A stretch of DNA of 64,000 nt from Prochlorococcus sp. MIT 0604 (GCF_000757845.1 NZ_CP007753.1:682001-746000); one strand, 5' to 3'. Counted from the stretch's first letter, positions 6,222 through 14,903 are shown. The notes: generated by a model not told the origin, from the sequence alone. Program-made: numbers and translations.

Positions 6222-6281
6222 ATGAAAATATTTCTCAAAACTAAAATTAATCAAATAAATTTGGTTAAGTTAAAAATTTAA
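6222..6281 (+). CDS. Possible 19-residue leader peptide
   Basis: The ATG at 6222 opens a 19-codon basic frame whose TAA ends 1 base before the ATG of the gene at 6283. A strong AGGAGGT lies at 6189-6195, too far (26 bases) for standard initiation here, and it has no better start near it. It may be an upstream ORF or chance. Confidence 0.25.
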   Translation: MKIFLKTKINQINLVKLKI

Positions 6282-6282
6282 A

Positions 6283-6519
6283 ATGTCAGAAGAAAAAAAG
6301 GATTCAAAAAAGTGTTCTGGAAAGAAAAACATAATGTTTGCTTATGGTTTTATACAACTTGGTTCTAGTTTCGTATCTGCAATTGCTTTAGCTGCAATCG
6401 CTTTTGGATTCTGTTCAGTAAAAAAAGAATCTAAGCTTTTCAATAAATGTGTTGCTGAAATTATTGAAGATGGCGGTACTAATTCAGAGGCGGTAAGGTA
6501 CTGCAATGGAGGCAATTAA
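6283..6519 (+). CDS. Small Cys-containing membrane protein
   Basis: 78 residues. A very basic N-terminus (EEKKDSKKCSGKK) precedes one hydrophobic helix (FIQLGSSFVSAIALAAIAF, about residues 23-41). A second half with three further Cys follows. The helix and the Cys on both sides suggest a membrane protein with possible disulfides. It is followed 22 bases later by the gene at 6542. Not recognised. Confidence 0.55.
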   Translation: MSEEKKDSKKCSGKKNIMFAYGFIQLGSSFVSAIALAAIAFGFCSVKKESKLFNKCVAEIIEDGGTNSEAVRYCNGGN

Positions 6520-6541
6520 AAGTCTCTCGCAGAAAAATTAA

Positions 6542-6784
6542 ATGGATTCGACAAGTGATTTGATTATTGACTCTTTGAAAGAGGAGCCAATTGGTGAGAC
6601 TAATTATTTTATTTGGTTCATAACAGATATTGGTATTGTTGCTCTATTTAAAAAAAATGAGAACTTTGAAACTTACAGTTCGAATGTCGAAATTGAGGCA
6701 AATAAAATTGCTTTGGATATAACTAAAGAAGAAAAAGAGTACCTCAAAATAAAAGAGAGACAGCTTTTCTTGTTTTATTCATAA
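6542..6784 (+). CDS. Small acidic hypothetical protein
   Basis: 80 residues, acidic, with a hydrophobic core segment (NYFIWFITDIGIVALF) that looks like buried strands rather than a membrane helix, and a charged C-terminal helix (ITKEEKEYLKIKERQ). It probably shares a transcript with the gene at 6283. No family is recognised. Confidence 0.55.
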   Translation: MDSTSDLIIDSLKEEPIGETNYFIWFITDIGIVALFKKNENFETYSSNVEIEANKIALDITKEEKEYLKIKERQLFLFYS

Positions 6785-6804
6785 TCTAGGATTTTATTCT
6801 TGAT

Positions 6805-6999
6805 TTAGTAAGATGGCTCAAGGTTTAAGGCCGGCTCCATAATATTGTTTTCGCTAATTGATTCGTAGGTTAGCTCTTTATTTAGGGCATTTATATAAGA
6901 TGTATAAAGTTTTCCCCAAACAAATTCAAATTCATCTTTACTTAAATTCTTGAAAAGAATTTCTCCTTTGAAGTAAATGTGATAAGAATCATTCATCAT
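6805..6999 (-). CDS. Small conserved-type cyanobacterial protein
   Basis: 64 residues. It opens SYHIYFKGEILFKNLSKDEF and continues with FVWGKLYTSY, a pattern I associate with a short uncharacterised cyanobacterial family (HVYLNxxCLFKNLxEEEF). The first two codons are both Met, so the start could be 6996. Convergent with the gene at 6542. Function unknown. Confidence 0.6.
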   Translation of the reverse strand: MMNDSYHIYFKGEILFKNLSKDEFEFVWGKLYTSYINALNKELTYESISENNIMEPALNLEPSY

Positions 7000-7094
7000 G
7001 GAAAATTAATCTTTTCCTTTTTAACGCAGTGAAATATGTATGTAGTATTAGGTGCTACTAAAAAGAGATTTATATTTAGAAGTTAGAGATACTT

Positions 7095-7406
7095 TTAGAC
7101 TATCCGTGTATTCATTTTTTGTTTTTTGAATAATCCGACTGTCTCATCAAGATCCATACACGGCTGAATACTTATATCCATTAACCTTCTCCAGGGATGC
7201 CATTGCTTCCATATTGTCTCAAGAGAATCTGCACTCACTACAGAATGTCCAATCCCATTTTGAACCATAAAAATCCAAGAATGAACCTCATAGTTTTCAG
7301 GTCTGTTTTGGGGACCACCTGATTCGTACCAATTAATTAGCATTTCTGCCCCTTCTTCTTGATCCTCGCCATCTGTAAATTCGTAGGAAATCAAATACCT
7401 TTGCAT
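7095..7406 (-). CDS. DUF3303-like protein
   Basis: 103 residues. The opening strand (YLISYEFTDG), the central GGP segment, WIFMVQNGIGHSVVSADSLETIWKQ and the LMDISIQPCMD end follow the layout of the DUF3303/muconolactone-like ferredoxin-fold family. There they form a small alpha-beta barrel of unknown function. No signal peptide. It stands alone between small genes. The family call rests on pattern recall. Confidence 0.6.
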   Translation of the reverse strand: MQRYLISYEFTDGEDQEEGAEMLINWYESGGPQNRPENYEVHSWIFMVQNGIGHSVVSADSLETIWKQWHPWRRLMDISIQPCMDLDETVGLFKKQKMNTRIV

Positions 7407-7507
7407 ATAGATTATTATTAAAATCTCTAAACTATTTTAACTCTAGATTTAGATATTGCCTCTCAATTTAATTAATGCTATGAAGTTTATAGAAGTGATT
7501 GTTTTAA

Positions 7508-7612
7508 ATGACCGAAAGATTTGGGAAAATTAAAAAGAATATTTTGACTAATTTATCTTTTATAAATAAGACAATCTTGAAGTATTTTCAAAACCATGAT
7601 CTGTTCGTATAG
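7508..7612 (+). CDS. Possible 34-residue basic peptide
   Basis: The ATG at 7508 opens a 34-codon frame with a basic amphipathic look (MTERFGKIKKNILTNLSF...). There is no clear ribosome binding site. It lies in a 280-base interval otherwise without genes. It could be a chance frame. Confidence 0.25.
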   Translation: MTERFGKIKKNILTNLSFINKTILKYFQNHDLFV

Positions 7613-7689
7613 CTCCAGTTATCAGATAAAATTTGATACTTTTTAAAACTCCTTAAATTAGTTACCATATTTGTACTGTATAGATACCA

Positions 7690-8073
7690 ATGATAAATAA
7701 AAAGGATCAAAGTGATCCAATTGATAATTTAGAGTATGAAAAAGTTCTAGAAGAAGAAATAATTAATTCGTACGAAAGTAAATTTCTGAAAGATACTCAA
7801 CCAAACAAAAAAAAGACTAGATTTTACAGACTTAAAAGAACTCCATTAGAAATACTAAATAGGACATTCTTTTTTTTCTTTATTGGAAGTTTTCTTTTCT
7901 CTTTGTTTTTAGCTTATTCAGAAAGTAAGTTATGGTTCATACTTTATGTAATAAGTGCATTGTCATGTGTTTTCTATACTCCTAATAGAAAAGCACTGAA
8001 AGAATTAATAGCAGCTTGGCCAAATATAGAGGATCTCATTAAAGGAAGGAGTTTGTGGAGAAAAGGCAAGTAA
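7690..8073 (+). CDS. Two-helix membrane protein
   Basis: 127 residues. An acidic cytoplasmic N-terminus of about 55 residues with a basic stop (KKKTRFYRLKRTP) is followed by two closely spaced hydrophobic segments (FFFFFIGSFLFSLFLAY, WFILYVISALSCVFY) and a soluble end (LKELIAAWPNIEDLIKGRSLW). It starts a plus-strand set with the tiny genes at 8081 and 8170. No family is recognised. Confidence 0.55.
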   Translation: MINKKDQSDPIDNLEYEKVLEEEIINSYESKFLKDTQPNKKKTRFYRLKRTPLEILNRTFFFFFIGSFLFSLFLAYSESKLWFILYVISALSCVFYTPNRKALKELIAAWPNIEDLIKGRSLWRKGK

Positions 8074-8080
8074 ATAGATT

Positions 8081-8173
8081 ATGAAACCGTTAAATGCATT
8101 TAAAAAGTGGTTATTAAATATTCTTGTACCATACATTGAAGGCACCAACAAGAAAAAAGAGGATAAAAAATGA
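8081..8173 (+). CDS. 30-residue basic protein, coupled to the next gene
   Basis: The ATG at 8081 lies 7 bases after the stop of the 127-residue gene. The 30-residue product is amphipathic then very charged (begins MKPLNAFKKWLLNILVPYIE). Its stop TGA is part of the ATGA that starts the next gene at 8170. The overlap is the main support. Confidence 0.45.
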   Translation: MKPLNAFKKWLLNILVPYIEGTNKKKEDKK

Positions 8174-8307
8174 GTTTAATAAAGGTTGGAATTATTGTTG
8201 AAATTTTTTTGTTTGTTGGAGTTTTTTTTTGGGTTAGGAAACTAAATAGAAAACAATCCAGGCAACCATCTCTATCAAAAAAAACAATAAAAAATCTCAA
8301 ATTTTAG
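8170..8307 (+). CDS. 45-residue single-helix membrane protein
   Basis: The start ATG overlaps the upstream stop (ATGA). It has one hydrophobic helix (VGIIVEIFLFVGVFFWV) followed by a basic Lys/Ser-rich tail. The minus-strand frame at 8100-8300 is a shadow with poor composition. It forms a three-gene unit with 7690 and 8081. Function unknown. Confidence 0.5.
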   Translation: MSLIKVGIIVEIFLFVGVFFWVRKLNRKQSRQPSLSKKTIKNLKF

Positions 8308-8428
8308 AATTTTGATCAAAAAATAAAGAATCTTTATAAAGAGATTAAATGTATGGGGCATTTATTTACTTTTTTTCTCTCACTTTGTGTATGAAATCGG
8401 TTAGAACATCAATATCTTTCTTAAAAAT

Positions 8429-8782
8429 ATGGTTTCCTCCATTCAAGGTCTTGCTCCAATAACTAATCCATTAAATAGTGTCTTAGTAGAAAAGAAACTA
8501 ATAAATGTTGATCAAAAGTTTATTCAACTTGTTTCTCTGGCAGAAGGTTTACCTCGTACAGAAGTTATTGAAAGTGGTAGAAATTATTGGAGGGGTGTTT
8601 GTAGAAGCTTAATTTTTAGATTTCCAGATGACCTCGAAATTTTAAAGCTTGATGTGAGAAGTTATGTAGATAGATCTAAAGGAATTATTCAGATAAGATC
8701 TGCAGCAAGATTAGGGCAATCAGATTTAGGTGTGAATCTAAGAAGAGTGGAATACTTGTTTAATCAATTAGAGAAATTTTAA
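8429..8782 (+). CDS. DUF1499 family protein
   Basis: 117 residues. NYWRGVCRSLIFRFPDDLEI, the central strand, and GIIQIRSAARLGQSDLGVNLRRVE are the typical segments of DUF1499, a family found in cyanobacteria, plastids and proteobacteria with no settled function. The usual N-terminal signal segment is missing here, so the protein is probably soluble. It stands alone, with gaps of 120 and 77 bases on either side. Confidence 0.8.
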   Translation: MVSSIQGLAPITNPLNSVLVEKKLINVDQKFIQLVSLAEGLPRTEVIESGRNYWRGVCRSLIFRFPDDLEILKLDVRSYVDRSKGIIQIRSAARLGQSDLGVNLRRVEYLFNQLEKF

Positions 8783-8859
8783 TTAATCTATTTTTTATAA
8801 ATTTAAGGTTCTTTTTACCAAATAGTTGTGCTTTAATTCATAAGAATATTTGAATTGCC

Positions 8860-8991
8860 ATGGTGAAGATAATTTTAGTTGGAATTATTGTCGCGCTTGT
8901 ATATTCTCAACCTGACCTCCGTCTTACAGTGGCTGATTGGTTAAAAGCAGCTTCTGATTTTCTTATTGAATCAGTACAAGTAAAACCATAA
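8860..8991 (+). CDS. 43-residue membrane protein
   Basis: The ATG at 8860 opens a 43-codon frame. It has a hydrophobic N-terminal helix (IILVGIIVALVYS) and then an amphipathic segment (QPDLRLTVADWLKAASDFL) with a short acidic/basic end. The natural composition and its position behind DUF1499 support it. No family is recognised. Confidence 0.5.
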   Translation: MVKIILVGIIVALVYSQPDLRLTVADWLKAASDFLIESVQVKP

Positions 8992-9010
8992 ATTAATTTT
9001 TAATCAAGCA

Positions 9011-9097
9011 TTAAATAAGACCTGAGACAGTAATCATTTGTTTAATGCATACAGCTACGAAAATAAATATTATTATCCTGCTTAATATGTATTTCAC
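9011..9097 (-). CDS. Possible 28-residue membrane peptide (GTG start)
   Basis: The GTG at 9097 opens a 28-codon frame, basic at the N-terminus and otherwise one hydrophobic helix (SRIIIFIFVAVCIKQMI). No Shine-Dalgarno is visible. It resembles other one-helix peptides in the region but could be chance. Confidence 0.35.
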   Translation of the reverse strand: MKYILSRIIIFIFVAVCIKQMITVSGLI

Positions 9098-9174
9098 TTA
9101 ATCAAATAAATAGTTTTAGGAACATAATAGAAAATTTTTTTGAAATTTTTGAATAGTTAACGATAATAAGGGAT

Positions 9175-10230
9175 ATGAAGCTTAGATTATTTGAGTTCTA
9201 TTTTATTAAAGACTATTTAAGGCCTTGGTTTGGTCTTATTTATTCTTTATTCTTTCTGTTTTTTTTAGGTGCAATTGGCTATCGAATAACAGAAGGATGG
9301 GAATGGAGTGATTGCTTATGGATGGTTCTGATCACAATAACCACTATTGGTTTTGGAGAAGTTCAACCTTTAAGTCCTGAAGGCAGGATCGTAACTGTTT
9401 TAGTAATCGTTGGCGGATTGATCTTTATTCAATTTACCTTTCAAAAAGCTGTTAGATTATTCGAATCCGGCTATTTTCAAAGAGTAAACGAATTACGTTT
9501 TAAAAGACTTCTTAGAAAAATGGAAAATCATGTAATTTTGTGCGGATATGGGAGGGTTGGTCAGGAAATATCTAACCAAATAAAAACGCAAAATATTCCA
9601 ATTATTGTTGTTGAGAGTGATGAAGATAGAAAAAAGATTGCTGAAGAAAATGGTTTAGAAGTGCTTTGTGCTGATGCGACTCTTGATGAGACTTTAAAAC
9701 TGGCAGGGTTAGAAAAATGTAAGAGTTTGGTTGTTACTTTGCCTAATGACGCTGCAAATTTATATGTGGTTTTAAGTGCTAAGGGGATAAGAAGTTCTAT
9801 AAGAGTAATAGCAAGAGCGGGAACTGAAGAAGCCGCAAGTAAGTTGAGATTAGCCGGGGCAAGTATAGTTGTAAGCCCTTATATAGCTGCAGGAAGAGCG
9901 ATGGCATCTATGGCTTTAAGACCAATAGCCATTGATTTTCTAGATCTTTTAGCAGGAAGTGAATGTGAAATTGAAGAATTTGAATTAAGTAATGATATTA
10001 GCCTTTTTGAAACTGCGGAGAAAAGATCACTTTCTGAACTTGGAATAGGCAAAAAGAGTGGTGCAAAAATATTAGCCATTAAAGAAAATGAAAAGTTGTT
10101 CACTAATCCTGGAGGTAATTTCATACTTCAACCAGGTCAGGTATTAATAGCCTTTGGTAGTAAAGAACAGCTAAATATTTTGAACGGATTATTAGGAAAT
10201 CTTGTCGTAGCAGTAGAGCTATTAAAGTAG
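9175..10230 (+). CDS. Two-helix K+ channel with TrkA-N/RCK domain
   Basis: 351 residues. TM1 is at about 20-37, a pore loop with selectivity filter TTIGFG at 56-61 follows, and TM2 is at about 72-90. A Rossmann-type TrkA-N (RCK) domain begins at 119 with GYGRVG (124-129), and a TrkA-C-like domain fills the end. It belongs to the ligand-gated prokaryotic K+ channels (MthK/Kch type), where NAD(H), Ca2+ or nucleotides set the open state in the inner membrane. The filter has Phe at the Tyr position, which is tolerated in this family. Start chosen at the ATG before the basic N-terminus. Confidence 0.85.
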   Translation: MKLRLFEFYFIKDYLRPWFGLIYSLFFLFFLGAIGYRITEGWEWSDCLWMVLITITTIGFGEVQPLSPEGRIVTVLVIVGGLIFIQFTFQKAVRLFESGYFQRVNELRFKRLLRKMENHVILCGYGRVGQEISNQIKTQNIPIIVVESDEDRKKIAEENGLEVLCADATLDETLKLAGLEKCKSLVVTLPNDAANLYVVLSAKGIRSSIRVIARAGTEEAASKLRLAGASIVVSPYIAAGRAMASMALRPIAIDFLDLLAGSECEIEEFELSNDISLFETAEKRSLSELGIGKKSGAKILAIKENEKLFTNPGGNFILQPGQVLIAFGSKEQLNILNGLLGNLVVAVELLK

Positions 10231-10284
10231 ATAGATCAAGATTCAGAATTAATTGCTAAATTGATTGTGGTTGGAATAAATCAA

Positions 10285-10638
10285 ATGAAAATATTTAAAT
10301 TTCTGTTTGTAATTCCTGTAATAACTTTAATAATTATTTTTCAAACCTCTTTGCATAATAGATATCTTATGGCTTCGGATATTAGAGATGGAGAAAAAAT
10401 TTTTAGAAATGTTTGTGCAGGCTGCCATGTAAGAGGTGGATCAGTCGTTCTCAAAGGATCTAAATCATTAAAACTTTCCGACCTTGAAAAAAGAGGAATA
10501 GCAAATGTAAATTCAATAACAATAATTGCTAATGATGGGATTGGTTTTATGAAAGGTTATAAAAATAAATTGAAGGATGGAGAGGATAAGGTTCTTGCAC
10601 AATGGATTATTCAAAATGCAGAAAAGGGTTGGGAGTAA
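10285..10638 (+). CDS. c-type cytochrome, cytochrome c6-like
   Basis: 117 residues from the ATG at 10285, preferred over an upstream in-frame TTG at 10261. An N-terminal hydrophobic segment (about 7-19) exports it. The haem motif CAGCH is at residues 44-48. A Met in GIGFMKGYKNKL is the likely axial ligand, and the C-terminus (LAQWIIQNAEKGW) matches the cytochrome c6 ending (YVxxQAxxGW). It would carry electrons in the thylakoid lumen or periplasm. Sequence between the motifs departs from standard petJ, so it may be a c6-like paralogue. It abuts the next gene without a gap. Confidence 0.8.
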   Translation: MKIFKFLFVIPVITLIIIFQTSLHNRYLMASDIRDGEKIFRNVCAGCHVRGGSVVLKGSKSLKLSDLEKRGIANVNSITIIANDGIGFMKGYKNKLKDGEDKVLAQWIIQNAEKGWE

Positions 10639-11007
10639 ATGAAAAGCTTATTTTTTGCATCGTTTTTATTTTTATTAGCTGAATATTCTTTTGCTGAGGA
10701 ATTAATTAATTACACAATTACATCTGATTCTCAAGTAAATACATTAGAAGGTGATTTAGAAGCTATTGGAAATGTAGTTATTAAAAGCAATAGTGGTAAT
10801 TTTGAGGCTTATTCTGACAAGCTTTCTTTTGACAAGGATGATAAATCTCTAAAACTTATTGGTAATGTATATGTTAAAAATTTAGAGTCTGAGGGAATTG
10901 CAATTGAAGAAACATCTGGAGATGAATTGACAATATTTACTGATAAAGGACTTTTTGAATTCAAATCTCAAAATAAAAACAGAGTAACAACAAAAATTAA
11001 ATTCTAA
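10639..11007 (+). CDS. LptA/OstA-like periplasmic protein
   Basis: 122 residues with a signal peptide (cleavage near FAEE, about residue 19). Repeating beta-strand pattern (GDLEAIGNVVIKSNSGNFEAYSDKLSF, then KLIGNVYV) matches the OstA/LptA beta-jellyroll, which carries lipopolysaccharide across the periplasm. The ATG immediately follows the cytochrome stop, so the two are co-translated. LptB is found at 53988 in this window. The family call comes from the repeat pattern. Confidence 0.7.
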   Translation: MKSLFFASFLFLLAEYSFAEELINYTITSDSQVNTLEGDLEAIGNVVIKSNSGNFEAYSDKLSFDKDDKSLKLIGNVYVKNLESEGIAIEETSGDELTIFTDKGLFEFKSQNKNRVTTKIKF

Positions 11008-11111
11008 ATAAAGAGTTGATATTTAATTTCTAGCTGATCTCTTAATGCAGAGATATACATAATTATTATTTATATCAAAATAATTTGATTAATATATCTT
11101 GAAATTTTTAA

Positions 11112-11143
11112 ATTAACTTTTGGCTGTAATTTATATTTAACAT
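11112..11143 (+). promoter_or_regulatory. Possible Pho-box half-sites upstream of pstS
   Basis: ATTAACTT (11112-11119) and TTTAACAT (11136-11143) resemble the CTTAACCT units of the cyanobacterial PhoB/SphR box, 19-26 bases before the pstS GTG. The spacing (24) is not the canonical 11-base multiple, so this is tentative. Confidence 0.3.
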
Positions 11144-11161
11144 TATTATTACTCATTAAAA

Positions 11162-12133
11162 GTGGGCATTTTCAAAAAAGTCCTTATTTTATCTTCTGCT
11201 ATCTCATTAGTTCTCTCTCAAGAAGCGATTGCTTCAAAAAGATTGAGCGGAGCAGGTGCTACATTTCCCTCGAAAATTTATACTAGGTGGTTTTTTGACT
11301 TAGCCAAATCTGGTGGACCAAGGGTTAATTACCAAGCAGTTGGTTCGGGCTCTGGAAGAAAAGCTTTTATAGACCAAACTGTAAACTTTGGTGCATCAGA
11401 TGATCCTATGAAAGATTCTGATATAGAGAAAGTAACTAGAGGACTAGTTCAAATACCTATGGTTGGTGGAACTATTGCTTTTGGTTATAACTATGATTGC
11501 GATTTGAAACTTACACAAGAGCAAGCAGTACGAGTTGCAATGGGTATGGTTAAAAACTGGAAAGAATTAGGTTGTAAATCAGGAAAGTTAACTTGGACAC
11601 ATCGTTCTGATGGTTCAGGAACTACTAAGGCTTTCACAAATTCTATGGAAGCATTTTCACCAACATGGACTTTAGGAACTGGTAAATCAGTTAAGTGGCC
11701 AGCAGGCGTTGGAGCAAAAGGTAATGCCGGTGTTGCAGGTGTAATTCAAAACACTCCAGGCGCAATTGGTTATGTAAATCAGTCATATATTAAAGGTAAT
11801 GTTAAGGCTGCTGCGATTCAAAATCTTTCAGGTGAGTTTCTAAAACCATCTGCAGAGGCAGGAGCTAAGGCTCTTAATGGTATTACTTTAGATGAAAATC
11901 TTGCGGGTAAAAATCCTAATCCAACAGCAAAAGGCGCGTACCCTATCGCTTCATTGACATGGATACTTGCTTACGAAAAAGGTAATGGTAGAAACACTAA
12001 GGCAATAAAACAAGCCTTTAATACATTATTAAGTGATGAGTATCAAGATAAGGCTTCATCCCTTGGATTTATTCCCTTAAAAGGGAATATCCTTTTAAAA
12101 TCAAGAGCTGCCGTTGAAAAAATAGGTAGTTAA
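11162..12133 (+). CDS. pstS: Phosphate ABC transporter substrate-binding protein
   Basis: 323 residues from GTG. A signal peptide (about 1-24, ending EAIA) is followed by the PstS opening LSGAGATFPSKIYTRW and the phosphate-binding elements VGSGSGRKAF, FGASDDPM and HRSDGSGTTKAF. It captures orthophosphate in the periplasm and delivers it to PstCAB. First gene of pstSCAB. A 105-base gap with a hairpin separates it from pstC. It is likely induced by phosphate stress through PhoBR if the Pho-box-like sites upstream are real. Confidence 0.97.
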   Translation: MGIFKKVLILSSAISLVLSQEAIASKRLSGAGATFPSKIYTRWFFDLAKSGGPRVNYQAVGSGSGRKAFIDQTVNFGASDDPMKDSDIEKVTRGLVQIPMVGGTIAFGYNYDCDLKLTQEQAVRVAMGMVKNWKELGCKSGKLTWTHRSDGSGTTKAFTNSMEAFSPTWTLGTGKSVKWPAGVGAKGNAGVAGVIQNTPGAIGYVNQSYIKGNVKAAAIQNLSGEFLKPSAEAGAKALNGITLDENLAGKNPNPTAKGAYPIASLTWILAYEKGNGRNTKAIKQAFNTLLSDEYQDKASSLGFIPLKGNILLKSRAAVEKIGS

Positions 12134-12173
12134 ATTTTTTAATAGATGTCAAATTATCATGACTTTCATATAC

Positions 12174-12191
12174 CTTTAAGTCCTCTTAAAG
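12174..12191 (+). promoter_or_regulatory. Hairpin between pstS and pstC
   Basis: CTTTAAG (12174-12180) and CTTAAAG (12185-12191) form a perfect 7-bp stem with a 4-base loop, followed by TCTTTT. Such a stem could protect or end most pstS transcripts and so raise PstS over the membrane subunits. The structure is seen; the role is inference. Confidence 0.4.
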
Positions 12192-12238
12192 TCTTTTACA
12201 GCATTTAGTAGTAGATTTATAGAGATATTCTTTTTTTA

Positions 12239-13186
12239 ATGGAAGAGAAATTAACTCTTTTCAAGAATCGTAAAAGATTCGGTATCGAAAAAAATATAGA
12301 TATTATCTTCAAGAATACTGCCCTAGTCTTGTCTAGTTTCGTAGCAATAATACTTTTAGGAATTATTTTAGTAGTCTTTTTTCAGTCATTTGAATCCTTT
12401 TCAAGGTATGGGTTGAAGTTTTTAGTAACCTCTGAATGGAATCCTGTAAAAGATGAATACGGAGCTTTTACTGCAATATATGGCACATTAGTAACTTCAT
12501 TTCTTTCGTTATTAATAACTATCCCTTTGGGCGTTGGAACTGCAATATTTATTACCGAGGACTTTGTGCCTAAAGTTGTTAGAGAAATAATAGGCTCCTT
12601 TGTTGAATTATTAGCGGCTATTCCATCAGTTGTATTGGGACTTTGGGCAATATTTGTAATGGAACCTTTTTTTAGAGCCTTTTTTGTCTTTTTACACAAT
12701 TTCTTTGGTTGGATACCTTTATTCAGTTCAGAACCTACAGGCAGGAATTCTTTGTTAGCAATATTGATTTTAGTAGTAATGCTTTTGCCAATAGTGACCT
12801 CCATTGCAAGGGATTCACTTAATCAGGTTCCTAAAAAGCTAAGAAATGCAGCATATGGAATTGGAGCAAGTAGATGGAAAACAATATTTTCAGTAATCTT
12901 GCCAGCAGCGTTATCAGGAATTATGGCAGGTGTTCTATTGGCTTTAGGCAGGGCAATGGGAGAAACAATGGCTGTCACCATGATTATTGGTAATTCAAAT
13001 GCATTTAGTTGGTCGCTATTATCTCCTGGATATACTATCTCCTCCATGCTTGCAAACCAGTTTGGTGAAGCTGATGGAAGTCAGGTTTCATCACTCTTTT
13101 ATGCAGCTTTTGTATTGATGATCCTATCTTTAGTGGTCAATATCTTTGCTCAATGCCTAGTTAAGAAATTTAGTCTCAAATATTAG
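12239..13186 (+). CDS. pstC: Phosphate ABC transporter permease PstC
   Basis: 315 residues with about six membrane helices. The N-terminal helix is near residues 29-53, a large periplasmic loop (TSEWNPVKDEYGAF) follows, and the permease signature RNAAYGIGASRWKTIFSVILPAA faces PstB. Length fits the family. It pairs with PstA to form the channel for phosphate. Minus-strand frames inside it are shadows. Confidence 0.95.
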   Translation: MEEKLTLFKNRKRFGIEKNIDIIFKNTALVLSSFVAIILLGIILVVFFQSFESFSRYGLKFLVTSEWNPVKDEYGAFTAIYGTLVTSFLSLLITIPLGVGTAIFITEDFVPKVVREIIGSFVELLAAIPSVVLGLWAIFVMEPFFRAFFVFLHNFFGWIPLFSSEPTGRNSLLAILILVVMLLPIVTSIARDSLNQVPKKLRNAAYGIGASRWKTIFSVILPAALSGIMAGVLLALGRAMGETMAVTMIIGNSNAFSWSLLSPGYTISSMLANQFGEADGSQVSSLFYAAFVLMILSLVVNIFAQCLVKKFSLKY

Positions 13187-13192
13187 ATAATT

Positions 13193-14086
13193 ATGAATTC
13201 ACTTTATTACCAGAAAAGATTATCAAGAAATATAGGAGATAAATTCTTTACTTCTTTATCAGTAATTTCTGCTCTGATAGCAATACTGCCTTTGATTTTT
13301 CTAGTCACTTACATTCTTATCAAAGGTGGATCTCAAATTACAGCCGAACTATTTACTTTAGAACCAAATCCTCCTGGAGATGATTTAGATGCAGGTGGTA
13401 TTAATCCTGCATTGATCGGGACATTAATAATTACTACCATTGCTTCAATTATTGCCATACCAGTAGGTGTTGGCGGTGGAATATATCTTGCAGAATATTC
13501 TAAAGGTGGTGCTTTTTCAAGGTTTATTAGATTCGGGGTAAATGTTTTAGCGGGAGTCCCCTCAATAATTGCCGGTGTATTTATTTATGCCTTAATTGTT
13601 TCAACAAAAATCTTGTTTGGAAGTATGTACAGTGGCTTGGCCGGAGGCATGGCACTTTCAATATTGATGTTGCCTACTGTGATTAAGACCACTGACGAAG
13701 GTTTAAAGTTGGTTCCTAATGAATTGAGATATGCTTCTCTTGGTGTTGGAGCAAGTATGTATACAACTATATTAAAAGTTACTTTACCCTCTGCCTTTAG
13801 GTCTATTGCTACTGGCGTTGTACTTGGAATCGCAAGAGCTGCAGGTGAAACAGCACCTTTGATATTTACTGCTTTATTCTCTTACTACTACATAACTGGT
13901 TTTGGAGATTTATTTTACGAGATGGGTTCTTTGGCTGTATTGATATACAACTTTGCTCTTGAACCTTATGATGCTCAAAATAAACTAGCTTGGGCAGCTT
14001 CCTTTATTCTTGTTTTGTCGATACTATCAGTAAATATATTTTCAAGGATATTGGCAGCTTTTACTGAGAAAACCAAGAGAGTATAA
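13193..14086 (+). CDS. pstA: Phosphate ABC transporter permease PstA
   Basis: 297 residues and about six membrane helices. The PstA loop TLEPNPPGDDLDAGGINPALIGT and the EAA-type signature LRYASLGVGASMYTTILKVTLP are present. It starts 6 bases after pstC and its stop abuts the pstB ATG. It forms the heterodimeric membrane channel with PstC. Confidence 0.95.
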   Translation: MNSLYYQKRLSRNIGDKFFTSLSVISALIAILPLIFLVTYILIKGGSQITAELFTLEPNPPGDDLDAGGINPALIGTLIITTIASIIAIPVGVGGGIYLAEYSKGGAFSRFIRFGVNVLAGVPSIIAGVFIYALIVSTKILFGSMYSGLAGGMALSILMLPTVIKTTDEGLKLVPNELRYASLGVGASMYTTILKVTLPSAFRSIATGVVLGIARAAGETAPLIFTALFSYYYITGFGDLFYEMGSLAVLIYNFALEPYDAQNKLAWAASFILVLSILSVNIFSRILAAFTEKTKRV

Positions 14087-14896
14087 ATGATTAAAACTAA
14101 TAAAAAAATACCGAAGAATATCATTTTATCTCTAGAGAATGTTTCTATTAGTTATGGAACTTTCGAAGCAGTGAGGAATGTTTTTTGTAATTTTAAAAAA
14201 GGAAATATAACTTCTCTTATTGGCCCTTCTGGTTGCGGAAAATCAACGGTTCTTAGATCTTTAAATAGGATGAACGATCTAATTTCTAATTGTTCGTTAA
14301 AAGGGACTGTCCTCTTTGATGGAACTAATATTTACGACAAAAGAGTAGATCCAGTTGAAGTGAGAAGAAGAATTGGGATGGTTTTTCAACAACCTAATCC
14401 TTTCCCTAAATCCATTTACGAAAATATTGCATTTGGAGCAAGAATTAATGGCTTTTCGGGAGATATGGATGAATTAGTGGAAAGTTCACTTAGAAAGGCT
14501 GCTTTATGGGATGAATGTAAGGATAAATTAAATGATAGTGGTTACTCTTTATCTGGAGGACAACAACAAAGACTATGTATAGCAAGAACCATCGCAATTG
14601 AACCTGAAATAATTCTCATGGATGAGCCATGCTCAGCTTTGGATCCTATCTCTACGTTGAAAATAGAGGAGACGATGCACGAACTTAAGAAGAATTACAC
14701 AATAATAATCGTTACTCATAATATGCAACAGGCATTAAGAGTTAGTGATATGACTGCATTTTTTAATGCAATTGAATATGAAGATGGTGATGGTGGAAAG
14801 GTTGGTTACCTTGCAGAATTTAATTCGACAAAGAAAATTTTTAACTCTCCAAAAGAAAAAACTACTCAGGAATATATATCAGGTAAATTTGGTTGA
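14087..14896 (+). CDS. pstB: Phosphate ABC transporter ATPase
   Basis: 269 residues. Walker [11 protein letters not shown]-loop in [21 protein letters not shown], signature [16 protein letters not shown], Walker [13 protein letters not shown] and switch His in VTHNMQQA are all intact. The [11 protein letters not shown] segment is diagnostic of PstB. The ATG directly follows the pstA stop. It powers phosphate import. Confidence 0.97.
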   Translation: MIKTNKKIPKNIILSLENVSISYGTFEAVRNVFCNFKKGNITSLIGPSGCGKSTVLRSLNRMNDLISNCSLKGTVLFDGTNIYDKRVDPVEVRRRIGMVFQQPNPFPKSIYENIAFGARINGFSGDMDELVESSLRKAALWDECKDKLNDSGYSLSGGQQQRLCIARTIAIEPEIILMDEPCSALDPISTLKIEETMHELKKNYTIIIVTHNMQQALRVSDMTAFFNAIEYEDGDGGKVGYLAEFNSTKKIFNSPKEKTTQEYISGKFG

Positions 14897-14903
14897 TGTT
14901 AAA

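Noticed and set aside
12382-13047. Minus-strand frames of 140 and 74 codons within pstC
   Set aside because: They mirror pstC, whose permease signature and helices are clear; the frames have no domain character.
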